From Rugosibacter sp. (GTDB taxonomy: Bacteria; Pseudomonadota; Gammaproteobacteria; Burkholderiales; Rhodocyclaceae): a stretch of 64,000 nt of DNA. The notes beneath the pieces are model-generated. The model worked only from the letters and a program-made list of their open reading frames with translations, made no database searches and was not told the DNA's origin. Each line of letters starts with the position of its first letter. Position 1 is the stretch's first letter. The translations under genes were made by a program, and so were the position numbers. Where the stretch lies: NCBI GenBank assembly GCA_030645365.1, contig JAUSMB010000035.1:1-64000 (forward strand), written 5' to 3'. Below are positions 42,169-52,060 of this stretch, in pieces.

Positions 42169-43458
42169 CTACCTGGTAGCGGCTGAATCAAGTATTGATC
42201 TGGCGGCGTTGACGCCGCTGCGCACCGCACCTTCGATCGTTGCGGGATAGTCGCTGGCGACCGAAGGAAGTGCAGAGTCGACATAGTCCCCCGCCAGGCA
42301 TAAACCTGGCAGCGTGGTTTGCGTGGCAGGACGGCGTAAATTCGGCGTGCAGGCGAACGTGGCGCGTTTTTCGGTAATGGTTTGGGTGCGTAATGGCGCA
42401 GGCAGGTGCGGAACGATTCGCGCAATTTCGGCGTGAATGCGACTTTCCAGTTCTGCCATCGGCAAATCCAGATGTCGGCCGTGCGCGCTGATGACTGCTG
42501 CGATCAACCCTGCTTGTCCACAAAGCTGGCCGCGATCGAACAACCATTGCGCTGTGCCATCGGCCACGCCCAGCATGGGTTGCGGCAGGCGGACGCTGGC
42601 TGGGTAGGTGAGATAGCTGGTGACAATGGGTTCCCATGCAAAGTGTTGCACTTCCGCTTGCAGTTCGGGCACCAGCGCAGCGAGGTGATAGGCGGCAACC
42701 GCTAGCACGACGTGGGTAAACGGCCCTTGACCATTGATGCGCCAGCCCTGATCGGTGCGCTGCAAATCGGTAACGCGCTGGCCGCGATGGATGACGCTGC
42801 CGCATTGCGTGATGAATTTTGCCGCAGGTTCGGGAAACAGTGCCGATAAATCAACTTGCGGCAGCAGCAAATCGCTGGCCTCGCGTGAGGCGGCAAGGCT
42901 GTCTCTGAGGACATTGGCCAGAACTTGGGCCGAGGCATTTTTGGCGGGCGTATTCAATGCAGCGACGCACAAGGGCTCCCATAAAAGTCGGCGCTGGCGA
43001 GACGGCGTTTTATTGTTTTCCAGCCACGTTGTGACGGAAACGTCCGGCGTAACGCGAAACTGCTGACGTTGCAGGCGATGCATGAGACGGATGGCCGCCC
43101 ATTTTTCGTGCCAGTCAAGACCTGTGGCGAGCAACAGGGCGGCCAGCATATGCAAGGGTGCGGGCAGGCGCGGTGCGACGAGGCGCATTTCGCCGGGGAA
43201 TTCAAGGTGCAGGGTTAAGCGCTTGAGCAGATGCTGCGGGTCGGCGCCGACAATGCGCATCAGGCGCAGGGTTTCGCTGTAGGCACCGAGCAGGATGTGC
43301 TGGCCGTTGTCGACAGTGAATCCATCCATTTCTACGGCGCGGGCGCGGCCGCCAAGGCTGCGAGACGCTTCAAAAACTTCGACTGATTGCCCGTTGCGAA
43401 CCAGTTCGACCGCTGCTGCGAGACCGGCATAACCGGCGCCAATGACGGCAATGCTCAT
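42169..43458 (-). CDS. hpnE: Hydroxysqualene dehydroxylase
   Basis: MSIAVIGAGYAGLAAAVELVRNGQSVEVFEASRSLGGRARAVE; LWEPLCVAALNTP. Confidence 0.93.
   Translation of the reverse strand: MSIAVIGAGYAGLAAAVELVRNGQSVEVFEASRSLGGRARAVEMDGFTVDNGQHILLGAYSETLRLMRIVGADPQHLLKRLTLHLEFPGEMRLVAPRLPAPLHMLAALLLATGLDWHEKWAAIRLMHRLQRQQFRVTPDVSVTTWLENNKTPSRQRRLLWEPLCVAALNTPAKNASAQVLANVLRDSLAASREASDLLLPQVDLSALFPEPAAKFITQCGSVIHRGQRVTDLQRTDQGWRINGQGPFTHVVLAVAAYHLAALVPELQAEVQHFAWEPIVTSYLTYPASVRLPQPMLGVADGTAQWLFDRGQLCGQAGLIAAVISAHGRHLDLPMAELESRIHAEIARIVPHLPAPLRTQTITEKRATFACTPNLRRPATQTTLPGLCLAGDYVDSALPSVASDYPATIEGAVRSGVNAARSILDSAATR
42983..43006 (+). repeat. 24-bp dispersed motif, copy inside hpnE (22/24)
   Basis: AAAAGTCGGCGCTGGCGAGACGGC. 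Confidence 0.85.
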
Positions 43459-44288
43459 GCGGTGATCCAGGTTTTGCCAGCCAGCCATAATTTGCGCAAC
43501 GGCGTGAGCGAGATGCGTTGATGCAACACATGGGAACCATCACGCGCGATTTCCATAAGCAAGGTGCGATAAATGGCAGCCATGGCCAGCCCGGCGCGTT
43601 GTGCTTTGCGGTCAGCGGCGGGAAGTTGGGCCAGCGCTTGATCGTAAGTGGCCTGTGCGCGGTCGATCTGGAATGCCATGAGGCGCTGAAAATCAGGCGT
43701 GTACCTCGCTTGAAGAATGTCAGTTTCTGTCACGCCAAAGCGGGCGAGGTCTTCTTGCGGTAGGTAAATGCGGCCGCGTCGCGCGTCTTCGCCGACATCG
43801 CGGATGATGTTGGTGAGCTGAAAGGCGAGGCCCAGATCATGTGCGTATTTCAGCGTGCGGCGATCGGTGTAGCCAAAAATCTCCGCCGCGAGCAGGCCGA
43901 CAATGCTGGCGACGCGGTAACAGTACAAATGCAGCGCGCGAAAATCGGGATAGCGCACGGCATCAATGTCCATTTCCATACCGTCAATGATTTCCAGCAG
44001 CTGTTCTTGCGGCAGGGAAAAGCTTCTCAGCGCAGTCGCCAGTGCCTGTGTGACCGGATGGCTGGGGTTGCCTGCGTAGAGGTGCGCAATTTCGGTGCGC
44101 CACCAGGCAAGTTTGGTGCGCGCCAGATGCGGGTCAGGACATTCATCGACAATATCGTCGACTTCGCGACAAAAAGCATACAAAGCGGTAATCGCCTGAC
44201 GTCGTAAGGGTTCCAGAAAAACAAAGCTGTAATAAAAAGAAGATCCGCTGGCGGCGGCGCGTTGCTGGCAGTAATCGTCGGGGGTCAT
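43455..44288 (-). CDS. hpnD: Presqualene diphosphate synthase
   Basis: SFYYSFVFLEPLRRQAITALYAFCREVDDIVDE; AFQLTNIIRDVGEDARRGRIYLPQEDLARFGV. Confidence 0.94.
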   Translation of the reverse strand: MTPDDYCQQRAAASGSSFYYSFVFLEPLRRQAITALYAFCREVDDIVDECPDPHLARTKLAWWRTEIAHLYAGNPSHPVTQALATALRSFSLPQEQLLEIIDGMEMDIDAVRYPDFRALHLYCYRVASIVGLLAAEIFGYTDRRTLKYAHDLGLAFQLTNIIRDVGEDARRGRIYLPQEDLARFGVTETDILQARYTPDFQRLMAFQIDRAQATYDQALAQLPAADRKAQRAGLAMAAIYRTLLMEIARDGSHVLHQRISLTPLRKLWLAGKTWITA

Positions 44289-45130
44289 GACTGAAAGAAT
44301 GCACGCCAGCCGATCAATGGCCAGTCAAGCGTTTGGAGTTGAGGACGGTGATTGAATACATCATAGTCAACTGCTTCGATTTTTTCCAGAATGCGCAGCC
44401 CGCTAGCGACGATGGTGCGAATTTCCAGCCCGATGCGGCCGGGTAGCCTGCGTCCGAGCGGTGCGCCTTGTTGCATCAAGGTGCGGGCGTGGTCGACCTG
44501 AAAGCGCATCAGCGCGCAAAAGTCGGCGCTGGTAATACGCCTCAGGATGTCGTTTTCGCTGACATTGAAGCGCGCCATGTCCTCGGCAGGCAGGTAAATG
44601 CGGCCTTCTGGCCCTTTGTGGCTATCAATGCCGACATCCTGCCAATGGTTGATGAGTTGCAAGGCCGAACAAATGGCGTCGGAGCAGATGACATTCTCTT
44701 CAGTCGCTGCAGCGAAAAGGTGCAGCAATAGCCGCCCCACCGGATTCGCCGAGCGGCGGCAATAATCGAGGAGTTCAGAATAGCTGGCATAGCGATTGCA
44801 TGATATATCCTGAATGAAGGCGTCCAGCAGATCGTGAAACAGGGACAGCGGCAGTTGGTAATGCGCAATGATGGGGCGTAGCCGCAGGAAAATCGGATGG
44901 GTTGTTGGCCGCTCTTCCGTAATGGCATTCAGTTCGCGCTGGTAACCGCGTAGCAGGGCTAAGCGTTCATCGGCGGTGAGATCGCCTTCATCGGCGAAAT
45001 CGTCTGCGCTACGGGCGAAGGCATAGATGGCGGCAATCGGTTCGCGCAGGTGCTTGGGCAGCAAAAGGGAGGCGACAGGAAAATTTTCGTAGTGTCTATC
45101 GCAGGGTTTATTGTGGTCTTCGGACGCCAT
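44285..45130 (-). CDS. hpnC: Squalene synthase HpnC
   Basis: HYENFPVASLLLPKHLREPIAAIYAFARSADDFADEG; LQLINHWQDVGIDSHKGRIYLP-type motif. Confidence 0.93.
   Translation of the reverse strand: MASEDHNKPCDRHYENFPVASLLLPKHLREPIAAIYAFARSADDFADEGDLTADERLALLRGYQRELNAITEERPTTHPIFLRLRPIIAHYQLPLSLFHDLLDAFIQDISCNRYASYSELLDYCRRSANPVGRLLLHLFAAATEENVICSDAICSALQLINHWQDVGIDSHKGPEGRIYLPAEDMARFNVSENDILRRITSADFCALMRFQVDHARTLMQQGAPLGRRLPGRIGLEIRTIVASGLRILEKIEAVDYDVFNHRPQLQTLDWPLIGWRAFFQS
44518..44541 (+). repeat. 24-bp dispersed motif, copy inside hpnC (22/24)
   Basis: AAAAGTCGGCGCTGGTAATACGCC. Confidence 0.85.
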
Positions 45131-45257
45131 AATGTGTCGAAGTATAGGCGGGAGGTGAGAAAGAATTGATTAAAGCAGGTAAAATCGCCCGTTCATTACG
45201 TATTGTCTGACTGACTTTTGGCGTGTAATGTGAGCCACAGGTTATTCAGCACGTAAT

Positions 45258-45342
45258 GCCCAGGTGGCGGAATTGGTAGACGCACCAGATTTAGGTTCTG
45301 GCGCCGAGAGGCGTGGGGGTTCGAGTCCCTTCCTGGGCACCA
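45258..45342 (+). tRNA. tRNA-Leu (anticodon TAG)
   Basis: gcccaggtggcggaattggtagacgcaccagatttaggttctggcgcc...ggttcgagtcccttcctgggcacca; encoded CCA, long variable arm. Confidence 0.95.
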
Positions 45343-45461
45343 TAGATGCATGTGATGGATATTGAGCAGCAAGCCATTAGGGTTGCCCGCAATAAATGCT
45401 GATTCAGTGCAGATTCATTCAATGCAGATTCACTTGGCTTCACAAATTTGACGGATAAAAA

Positions 45462-46799
45462 ATGACGGATATGACAACGGCAGATACGCAAGAAAATACA
45501 ACAACGACTCCTGTGGTAAATCCACTTGAGCGGCAAATTGATATTTCAATATCGTTAGCTGAGATTGAAGGCGAGATTAGCGCGCGCCTTAAAAATATCG
45601 CACGTACGGTCAAGATGCCGGGTTTTCGTCCAGGCAAGGTGCCGATGAGTATGGTTGCGCAAAATTATGGCGGTCAAGCACGTAATGAGGTAATCGGGCA
45701 AGCTGTTGAAGCGGCTTTAGAGGCGAAACTCAAAGAGCAAAACCTGCGTATGGCCGGTTATCCGAACATTCAGCCGGTAGCCGATGCGGGTGAAGGAAAG
45801 CTTGGCTTTACGGCGACCTTTGAAGTGTACCCCGCAATAACTCTGGGGGATATTTCCGGGCAGAGCATTGAGCGGCCAGTACTTGTTGTAACGGATGCTG
45901 AAGTCGATCAAACCCTGGATGTGCTACGCAAGCAGCGTGTGAGCTATAGCGAAACTGCTCGTCCGGCACAGAAAGATGATCGTGTGGTGATTGATTTTGT
46001 TGGCCGCAAAGAGGGTGTTGAGTTTTCTGGTGGCAAGGCAGATGACCATTCCATGGTTGTTGGCGCTGGCACGATGCTGCCTGACTTCGAGCAAGCAATC
46101 GAAGGTGTCAAGCCAGGTGATAAAAAAACGTTCGACGTTAAATTTCCCGATGATTATCAAGCCAAAGATCTGGCCGGTAGCACAGTTCAGTTTGATATTT
46201 TGGTCAAAAAAGTTGAAGTGGCCCAATTGCCTGAACTGGATGCTGAATTTGCAAAATCACTGGGTTCGGCTGATGGTGATGTTGCAGCGATGCGTGCTGA
46301 AGTGCGCGCTAATCTTGAGCGCGAAGTGTCTAAGCGTTTGGAAGCCAAAACCAAGCAGCAAGTGATGGATGCCTTATTGGCGGTGAATCCGCTGGATGTG
46401 CCTAAAGCTTTGGTCGAGGCAGAATCCAAACAAATGGCAGATGCGGCGTTGCGTGATATGGAATCACGTGGCATGAACGTGAAAGGTTTTCCGATTGAGC
46501 CGGCATGGTTTACCGACAAGGCAATGCGCCGCGTCAAGTTGGGTTTGTTATTGACCGAAGTGGTTAAAACGAACAATCTATATGCCAAGCCAGAGCAGGT
46601 ACGTGCCGTGGTGGATGAGTTTTCTGCTTCATTTGAAGATCCAAAAGAGGTTGTGCGTTGGTACTATTCCCAACCGCAACGCCTGGCCGAGGCAGAAGCG
46701 TTGGCCGTTGAGGCGAATGTTGTGCAATGGGTTTTAAGCAACGTGAAGGTCAGTGAAAAATCAGTAGCTTTCGATGAGTTAATGGGTAACGCAGCATGA
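45462..46799 (+). CDS. tig: Trigger factor
   Basis: [57 protein letters not shown] domain. Confidence 0.95.
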   Translation: MTDMTTADTQENTTTTPVVNPLERQIDISISLAEIEGEISARLKNIARTVKMPGFRPGKVPMSMVAQNYGGQARNEVIGQAVEAALEAKLKEQNLRMAGYPNIQPVADAGEGKLGFTATFEVYPAITLGDISGQSIERPVLVVTDAEVDQTLDVLRKQRVSYSETARPAQKDDRVVIDFVGRKEGVEFSGGKADDHSMVVGAGTMLPDFEQAIEGVKPGDKKTFDVKFPDDYQAKDLAGSTVQFDILVKKVEVAQLPELDAEFAKSLGSADGDVAAMRAEVRANLEREVSKRLEAKTKQQVMDALLAVNPLDVPKALVEAESKQMADAALRDMESRGMNVKGFPIEPAWFTDKAMRRVKLGLLLTEVVKTNNLYAKPEQVRAVVDEFSASFEDPKEVVRWYYSQPQRLAEAEALAVEANVVQWVLSNVKVSEKSVAFDELMGNAA

Positions 46800-46816
46800 T
46801 TGTTTCAGGAGGCTCT

Positions 46817-47473
46817 ATGTACGGTGCAAAATACACGGGTGGTGTCGATGCTTCGATGAATGACACTCAGGCTTTGGGTCTTGTGCCCATGGTGATTGAG
46901 ACCAGTGGCCGGGGTGAACGTGCGTACGATATTTACTCGCGTTTGTTGCGTGAGCGCGTGATTTTTCTGGTTGGGCCAGTGAATGATGCAACGGCTAACT
47001 TGATTGTTGCACAGCTACTTTTTCTTGAGTCTGAAAATCCTGATAAAGACATCTTTTTCTATATCAACTCCCCTGGCGGCTCTGTGTCTGCGGGGATGGC
47101 GATTTATGACACCATGCAATTCATCAAGCCGAATGTATCGACGCTGTGCATTGGTCAAGCGGCAAGTATGGGGGCATTTCTGTTAACAGCGGGCGAAAAA
47201 GGCAAGCGGTATTGTTTGCCTAATTCACGCGTGATGATTCACCAGCCTTTGGGTGGGTTTCAGGGCCAGGCATCGGATATCGAGATTCATGCCAAGGAAA
47301 TTTTATTCCTCAAGCAAAAGCTGAATAATATGCTGGCAATGCATACTGGTCAGTCCATAGAGCGTATTGAGCGCGATACGGATCGTGATAACTTTCTTTC
47401 TGCCGATGCTGCGGTTGAGTATGGCTTGGTTGATAAAGTGCTGACGAGCCGTGCCGAGGTTGTTGCTGCCTGA
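46817..47473 (+). CDS. clpP: ATP-dependent Clp protease proteolytic subunit
   Basis: [65 protein letters not shown]. Confidence 0.97.
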   Translation: MYGAKYTGGVDASMNDTQALGLVPMVIETSGRGERAYDIYSRLLRERVIFLVGPVNDATANLIVAQLLFLESENPDKDIFFYINSPGGSVSAGMAIYDTMQFIKPNVSTLCIGQAASMGAFLLTAGEKGKRYCLPNSRVMIHQPLGGFQGQASDIEIHAKEILFLKQKLNNMLAMHTGQSIERIERDTDRDNFLSADAAVEYGLVDKVLTSRAEVVAA

Positions 47474-47478
47474 ATCTA

Positions 47479-48762
47479 TTGACGGAGACGACGATTGTGG
47501 AAAAGAAAACGGCTGGCGGTGAAAAACTTCTATATTGCTCATTTTGTGGCAAGAGTCAGCACGAAGTAAAAAAACTGATCGCTGGCCCGTCCGTTTTTAT
47601 TTGCGATGAGTGTATTGATCTGTGCAACGACATCGTTCGTGATGAGATTGCGGGCATGGATGCAGAAAAACAGAGCGGTGGGCTGCCTACCCCAAAAGAA
47701 ATACGTCATATGCTTGATCAGTATGTGATCGGGCAGGATGATGCGAAAAAAATTCTTGCGGTTGCCGTTTATAACCATTACAAACGCATTCGCCATAAAG
47801 AAACTGGAAGCGATGGCGTAGAGCTGGCAAAAAGCAACATCCTGCTCATCGGCCCTACGGGTTCTGGCAAAACCTTGCTGGCGCAGACGCTTGCCCGCAT
47901 GCTGAATGTGCCATTTGTGATGGCCGATGCGACAACCTTGACCGAGGCAGGTTATGTTGGCGAAGACGTCGAAAATATCATCCAGAAATTGCTGCAAAAC
48001 TGCGATCATGATGTCGAAAAGGCTCAGCAAGGCATAATCTATATTGATGAAATTGACAAAATCTCGCGCAAGGCCGATAACCCTTCGATTACTCGTGATG
48101 TGTCGGGTGAAGGTGTGCAACAGGCATTGCTCAAACTAATCGAAGGCACAGTCGCCAGTATTCCCCCACAAGGCGGACGGAAACATCCGAATCAGGATTT
48201 TGTGCAAATTGATACAACAAACATATTGTTCTTTTGCGGTGGCGCGTTCGACGGCCTGGATAAAGTCATCCGTAGCCGTTCCGAAAAGGGTGGCATAGGG
48301 TTTGGTGCGGAAGTAAAAAGCCGTGATGCAAGCAATGTTTCTGATGTTCTTAAACAGGTTGAGCCAGAAGATTTGATCAAGTTTGGATTGATCCCCGAAT
48401 TAATTGGCCGTTTGCCTGTATTAGCGACTTTACGTGAGTTGGATGAAGTTGCTTTGGTTGAAATTTTGATTGAACCAAAAAATGCTTTGGTTAAACAATA
48501 TCAAAAGCTTTTTTCCATGGAGGGTGTAGAGCTTGAAATTCGCCCTTCCGCATTGCAGGCAATTGCCAGAAAAGCGCTAAAACGCAAAACTGGTGCCCGT
48601 GGTTTGCGTTCTATTCTGGAAAATGTACTGCTCGACACTATGTACGAACTACCGACAATGGAGAATGCAACTAAAGTGGTCGTTGATGAAACAACGATAG
48701 AAAACGGTGCTCAGCCGTTGGTAATTTACGCGGATCAACCAAAAGTATCGGGTTCAAACTGA
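47479..48762 (+). CDS. clpX: ATP-dependent Clp protease ATP-binding subunit ClpX
   Basis: [28 protein letters not shown] zinc finger; [28 protein letters not shown] start. Confidence 0.97.
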   Translation: MTETTIVEKKTAGGEKLLYCSFCGKSQHEVKKLIAGPSVFICDECIDLCNDIVRDEIAGMDAEKQSGGLPTPKEIRHMLDQYVIGQDDAKKILAVAVYNHYKRIRHKETGSDGVELAKSNILLIGPTGSGKTLLAQTLARMLNVPFVMADATTLTEAGYVGEDVENIIQKLLQNCDHDVEKAQQGIIYIDEIDKISRKADNPSITRDVSGEGVQQALLKLIEGTVASIPPQGGRKHPNQDFVQIDTTNILFFCGGAFDGLDKVIRSRSEKGGIGFGAEVKSRDASNVSDVLKQVEPEDLIKFGLIPELIGRLPVLATLRELDEVALVEILIEPKNALVKQYQKLFSMEGVELEIRPSALQAIARKALKRKTGARGLRSILENVLLDTMYELPTMENATKVVVDETTIENGAQPLVIYADQPKVSGSN

Positions 48763-48805
48763 TCTGTTTGGTGCATCAAAAGTAAACTATTGCTTACTTC
48801 CGCAT

Positions 48806-48831
48806 CTTGAATTTCTTTCATATCGCCCCAA
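48806..48831 (+). promoter_or_regulatory. Candidate sigma-32 heat-shock promoter of lon
   Basis: CTTGAA-N14-CCCCAA, close to the sigma-32 consensus, about 35 bp before the lon start. Confidence 0.7.
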
Positions 48832-48865
48832 ATAGGGGGGTGTGATTCATAACTTAAAGGACACG

Positions 48866-51283
48866 ATGATGTCTGATCTGACTACTTCTTCTGTGGAAAA
48901 GCAAACTATTCCACTGCTACCTTTGCGCGATGTGGTAGTTTTTCCGCATATGGTGATACCGCTGTTTGTTGGGCGGCCAAAGTCTATAACTGCACTTGAA
49001 ACTGCCATGGAGGGAGGGAAGAGTATCCTTTTGGTGGCACAAAAACATGCAGCCAAGGATGAGCCTGCACCTGAGGATATGTACGAAATCGGGTGTGTTG
49101 CCAACATTCTGCAGATGCTGAAGCTCCCTGATGGAACCGTTAAAGTTCTGGTCGAAGGTGTTGAGCGGGCGCGAGTTTTAACTGTGGAAGATAAAGGCGA
49201 TTTATTTACCGCTGACATTACAGTCATTACTGGCGAAGATGTTGCAAGCCATGAAGTTGAAGCCATGCGCCGTACTGTGCTTGCCCAGTTCGATCAATAC
49301 GTCAAGCTTAATAAAAAAATTCCTCCTGAGGTGCTGACTTCGTTAGCGGGGATTGATGAAGGGGGGCGTCTGGCAGATACTATTGCGGCCCATTTGCCTT
49401 TGAAACTCGAACAAAAGCAAGAGGTTCTCGAAGCGATTGGCGTTGCAGATCGTCTGGAGAGACTTCTTGGGCAACTGGAAACCGAGCTGGATATTCTGCA
49501 AGTGGAAAAGCGGATTCGTGGTCGCGTCAAGCGGCAGATGGAGAAGAGTCAGCGTGAATACTATTTGAATGAGCAGGCTAAGGCGATTCAGAAAGAGCTC
49601 GGTGAAGGCGAAGAAGGTGCTGACATTGAAGAACTGGAAAAGAAAATAAAGACAATTGGTATGAGCAAGGAAGGCCTGCTCAAAGCGACAACCGAATTGA
49701 AAAAACTCAAGCTCATGTCGCCGATGTCGGCCGAAGCTTCAGTTGTCAGAAACTATATTGAAACTTTAGCTGGACTACCTTGGCGTAAAAAATCACGTAT
49801 AAGCAAAGATCTTTCTTCAGCCAAGAAATTGTTGGATAAAGATCATTACGGTCTTGAAAAAGTCAAAGAACGCATTGTTGAGTATTTGGCTGTTCAGCAA
49901 CGGGTAGATAAAATTAAAGCGCCTATTTTGTGCCTCGTGGGGCCACCTGGCGTGGGTAAAACATCGCTGGGGCAATCGATTGCCAAAGCGACTAATCGCA
50001 AGTTTGTGCGTATGGCCCTAGGGGGTGTGCGTGATGAAGCTGAAATTCGTGGGCATAGACGTACCTACATTGGCTCAATGCCGGGCAAGATTTTGCAGAA
50101 TATGGCTAAAGTGGGTGTCAAGAACCCATTATTTTTGCTCGACGAAGTCGACAAAATGGGGCAGGATTTTCGCGGAGACCCTTCTTCAGCGTTGCTTGAG
50201 GTATTAGATCCGGAACAGAACCACACGTTTGAGGATCACTATATTGAAGTCGACTTTGACCTGTCCGATGTGATGTTTGTCGCAACAGCCAATACACTCA
50301 ATATCCCGAATGCTTTGCTGGACCGTATGGAGGTGATTCGGCTGTCTGGCTATACCGAAGACGAGAAAGTAAGCATTGCCATGAGTTACCTGTTGTCAAA
50401 GCAGATCAAAAACAATGGTATCAAGCCAACAGAAATGGTGGTTACTGAAGATGCGGTTCGCGATATTGTGCGTTACTACACGCGTGAGGCAGGGGTTCGT
50501 TCTTTGGAGCGCGAAATATCCAAAATTTGCCGAAAAGTTGTGAAGTCGTTAGTTATGAAGCCACGTAAAAATAAAATTGTGGTGAATGCTAAAAATCTTG
50601 ATAAATTTCTTGGCGTACGTCCATATAGTTTTGGTATGGCAGAGAAAGAAAATCAGGTGGGACAGGTTACTGGTCTGGCTTGGACCGAGGTGGGTGGCGA
50701 GTTACTCACCATAGAATCGATAGTTTTGCCTGGTAAAGGTAAAACTATGACAACAGGCACGCTTGGTGATGTGATGCAGGAGTCAATTCAAGCGGCGCTT
50801 TCTGTTGTTAGAAAACGTAGCAAACAGTTGGGGATCCCAGAAGATTTCTATCAGAAGAGTGATCTGCATATTCATATGCCTGAAGGTGCTACGCCGAAAG
50901 ATGGGCCAAGTGCTGGTGCGGCAATTTGTACTGCCTTGGTTTCCTCTCTAACAGGCATTCCTGTTCGCGCTGATGTGGCAATGACTGGGGAAATTACCTT
51001 GCGTGGCGAAATTTTGCCTATTGGCGGTCTGAAGGAAAAATTGCTCGCCGCAGTGCGCGGAGGAATACGTTTGGCTTTAATTCCTGAAGAAAATGTTAAA
51101 GATTTAGCCGAAATTCCTGACACCATAAAAAATCGTATTGAAATTCAGCCAGTAAGATGGATCGATAAGGTTCTTGAGTTAGCGCTAGAAAGGGTGCCTG
51201 AGCCACTGCCAGAATCACTCATCGCGCCTGCAGAAACCGTCCCCATTGTAGAAGTTGGAGCAAATACTGTTTTGACGCACTGA
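48866..51283 (+). CDS. lon: Lon protease
   Basis: LVGPPGVGKTSLGQSIAKATNRKFVRMALGGVRDEAEIRGHRRTYIGSMPG; KDGPSAGAAICTALVS catalytic Ser. Confidence 0.97.
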   Translation: MMSDLTTSSVEKQTIPLLPLRDVVVFPHMVIPLFVGRPKSITALETAMEGGKSILLVAQKHAAKDEPAPEDMYEIGCVANILQMLKLPDGTVKVLVEGVERARVLTVEDKGDLFTADITVITGEDVASHEVEAMRRTVLAQFDQYVKLNKKIPPEVLTSLAGIDEGGRLADTIAAHLPLKLEQKQEVLEAIGVADRLERLLGQLETELDILQVEKRIRGRVKRQMEKSQREYYLNEQAKAIQKELGEGEEGADIEELEKKIKTIGMSKEGLLKATTELKKLKLMSPMSAEASVVRNYIETLAGLPWRKKSRISKDLSSAKKLLDKDHYGLEKVKERIVEYLAVQQRVDKIKAPILCLVGPPGVGKTSLGQSIAKATNRKFVRMALGGVRDEAEIRGHRRTYIGSMPGKILQNMAKVGVKNPLFLLDEVDKMGQDFRGDPSSALLEVLDPEQNHTFEDHYIEVDFDLSDVMFVATANTLNIPNALLDRMEVIRLSGYTEDEKVSIAMSYLLSKQIKNNGIKPTEMVVTEDAVRDIVRYYTREAGVRSLEREISKICRKVVKSLVMKPRKNKIVVNAKNLDKFLGVRPYSFGMAEKENQVGQVTGLAWTEVGGELLTIESIVLPGKGKTMTTGTLGDVMQESIQAALSVVRKRSKQLGIPEDFYQKSDLHIHMPEGATPKDGPSAGAAICTALVSSLTGIPVRADVAMTGEITLRGEILPIGGLKEKLLAAVRGGIRLALIPEENVKDLAEIPDTIKNRIEIQPVRWIDKVLELALERVPEPLPESLIAPAETVPIVEVGANTVLTH

Positions 51284-51345
51284 TTACTGGTGTAAAATGG
51301 TAGAATGGTTACCTGATTCACAGCAAGTAGTTGTGTTGTCATAAC

Positions 51346-51421
51346 GGGTGCTTAGCTCAGTTGGTAGAGCGTCGCCCTTACAAGGCGAATGTCGGCGGTT
51401 CGACCCCGTCAGCACCCACCA
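51346..51421 (+). tRNA. tRNA-Val (anticodon TAC)
   Basis: gggtgcttagctcagttggtagagcgtcgcccttacaaggcgaatgtcggcggttcgaccccgtcagcacccacca. Confidence 0.95.
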
Positions 51422-51442
51422 GTTTATAGTCCAAAGCAGTCC

Positions 51443-51489
51443 AAAAAAGGCCAGAAAACCTAGTAGTAGCAAGGTTTCTGGCCTTTTTT
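51443..51489. terminator. Bidirectional terminator after tRNA-Val
   Basis: AAAAAAGGCCAGAAAACC...GGTTTCTGGCCTTTTTT. Confidence 0.8.
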
Positions 51490-51551
51490 ACGTCCAGGGT
51501 AGTCCATGCGTAATCTGATGGTAAAACCATGACGGACAGCTAGTTACGGTC

Positions 51552-51665
51552 ATGGCGCTTACTGATATAGCTGTTAGAAATGCAAAGCCGCAAGTTAAGT
51601 CCATCAATCTATTTGTTGTCAATGGTATCTATTTGCTACTTAAGGCGAGGAAAAACGTGAACTAG
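51552..51665 (+). pseudogene. P4-type integrase N-terminal remnant
   Basis: MALTDIAVRNAKPQVKSINLFVVNGIYLLLKARKNVN*, similar to the P4-type integrase N-terminus MALTDxAIRNAKPxxKxYKLxDGxGLYLLVK. Confidence 0.8.
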
Positions 51666-51694
51666 CATAAGCACTCCTTGCCTGAGCCTGGATG

Positions 51695-51860
51695 CCGTAG
51701 CCTGTCGCAGATCATCGACAACTTAAAACTTCGTTGACTGTCAGCCAGTCGAACTGGTGGGCTGACGTTAAATCGGGTCGCTATCCTCAGCCTGTGCGAA
51801 CACTAGGCGAATGCATTACGGCGCGGCGGGTAGAGGATATTCGCAGCTTGATACAATGTG
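51695..51860 (+). pseudogene. AlpA-family regulator remnant (frameshifted)
   Basis: LSQIID in one frame, then VSQSNWWADVKSGRYPQPV...ITARRVEDIRSLI in another. Confidence 0.75.
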
Positions 51861-51973
51861 CCGCAGGGCATAATCAGGCTCAATGTGATGTAAAATTATT
51901 GGTAGTACAGCTGTCTTGCCAGTAACTTTGGCGGTAACTGTAAAGTTCGAATCCTTTAATTTTTGTATATAAG

Positions 51974-52007
51974 GGTGTTACGGGTTAGGGTTCGACCCGT
52001 AAGCACC
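51974..52007. repeat. Hairpin containing a tRNA-Val 3'-end-like sequence (candidate decayed att site)
   Basis: GGTGTTACGGGT-tagggttcg-ACCCGTAAgCACC; ggttcgacccgtaagcacc resembles tRNA ggttcgaccccgtcagcacc. Confidence 0.5.
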
Positions 52008-52014
52008 ATAGAAT

Positions 52015-52042
52015 AAAGGCGAGCTTAAGTTCGCCTTTTTTT
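52015..52042 (+). terminator. Rho-independent terminator before ppiD-like gene
   Basis: AAAGGCGAGCTTAAGTTCGCCTTTTTTT. Confidence 0.75.
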
Positions 52043-52060
52043 CATCCGGGGTTTCCAGAT

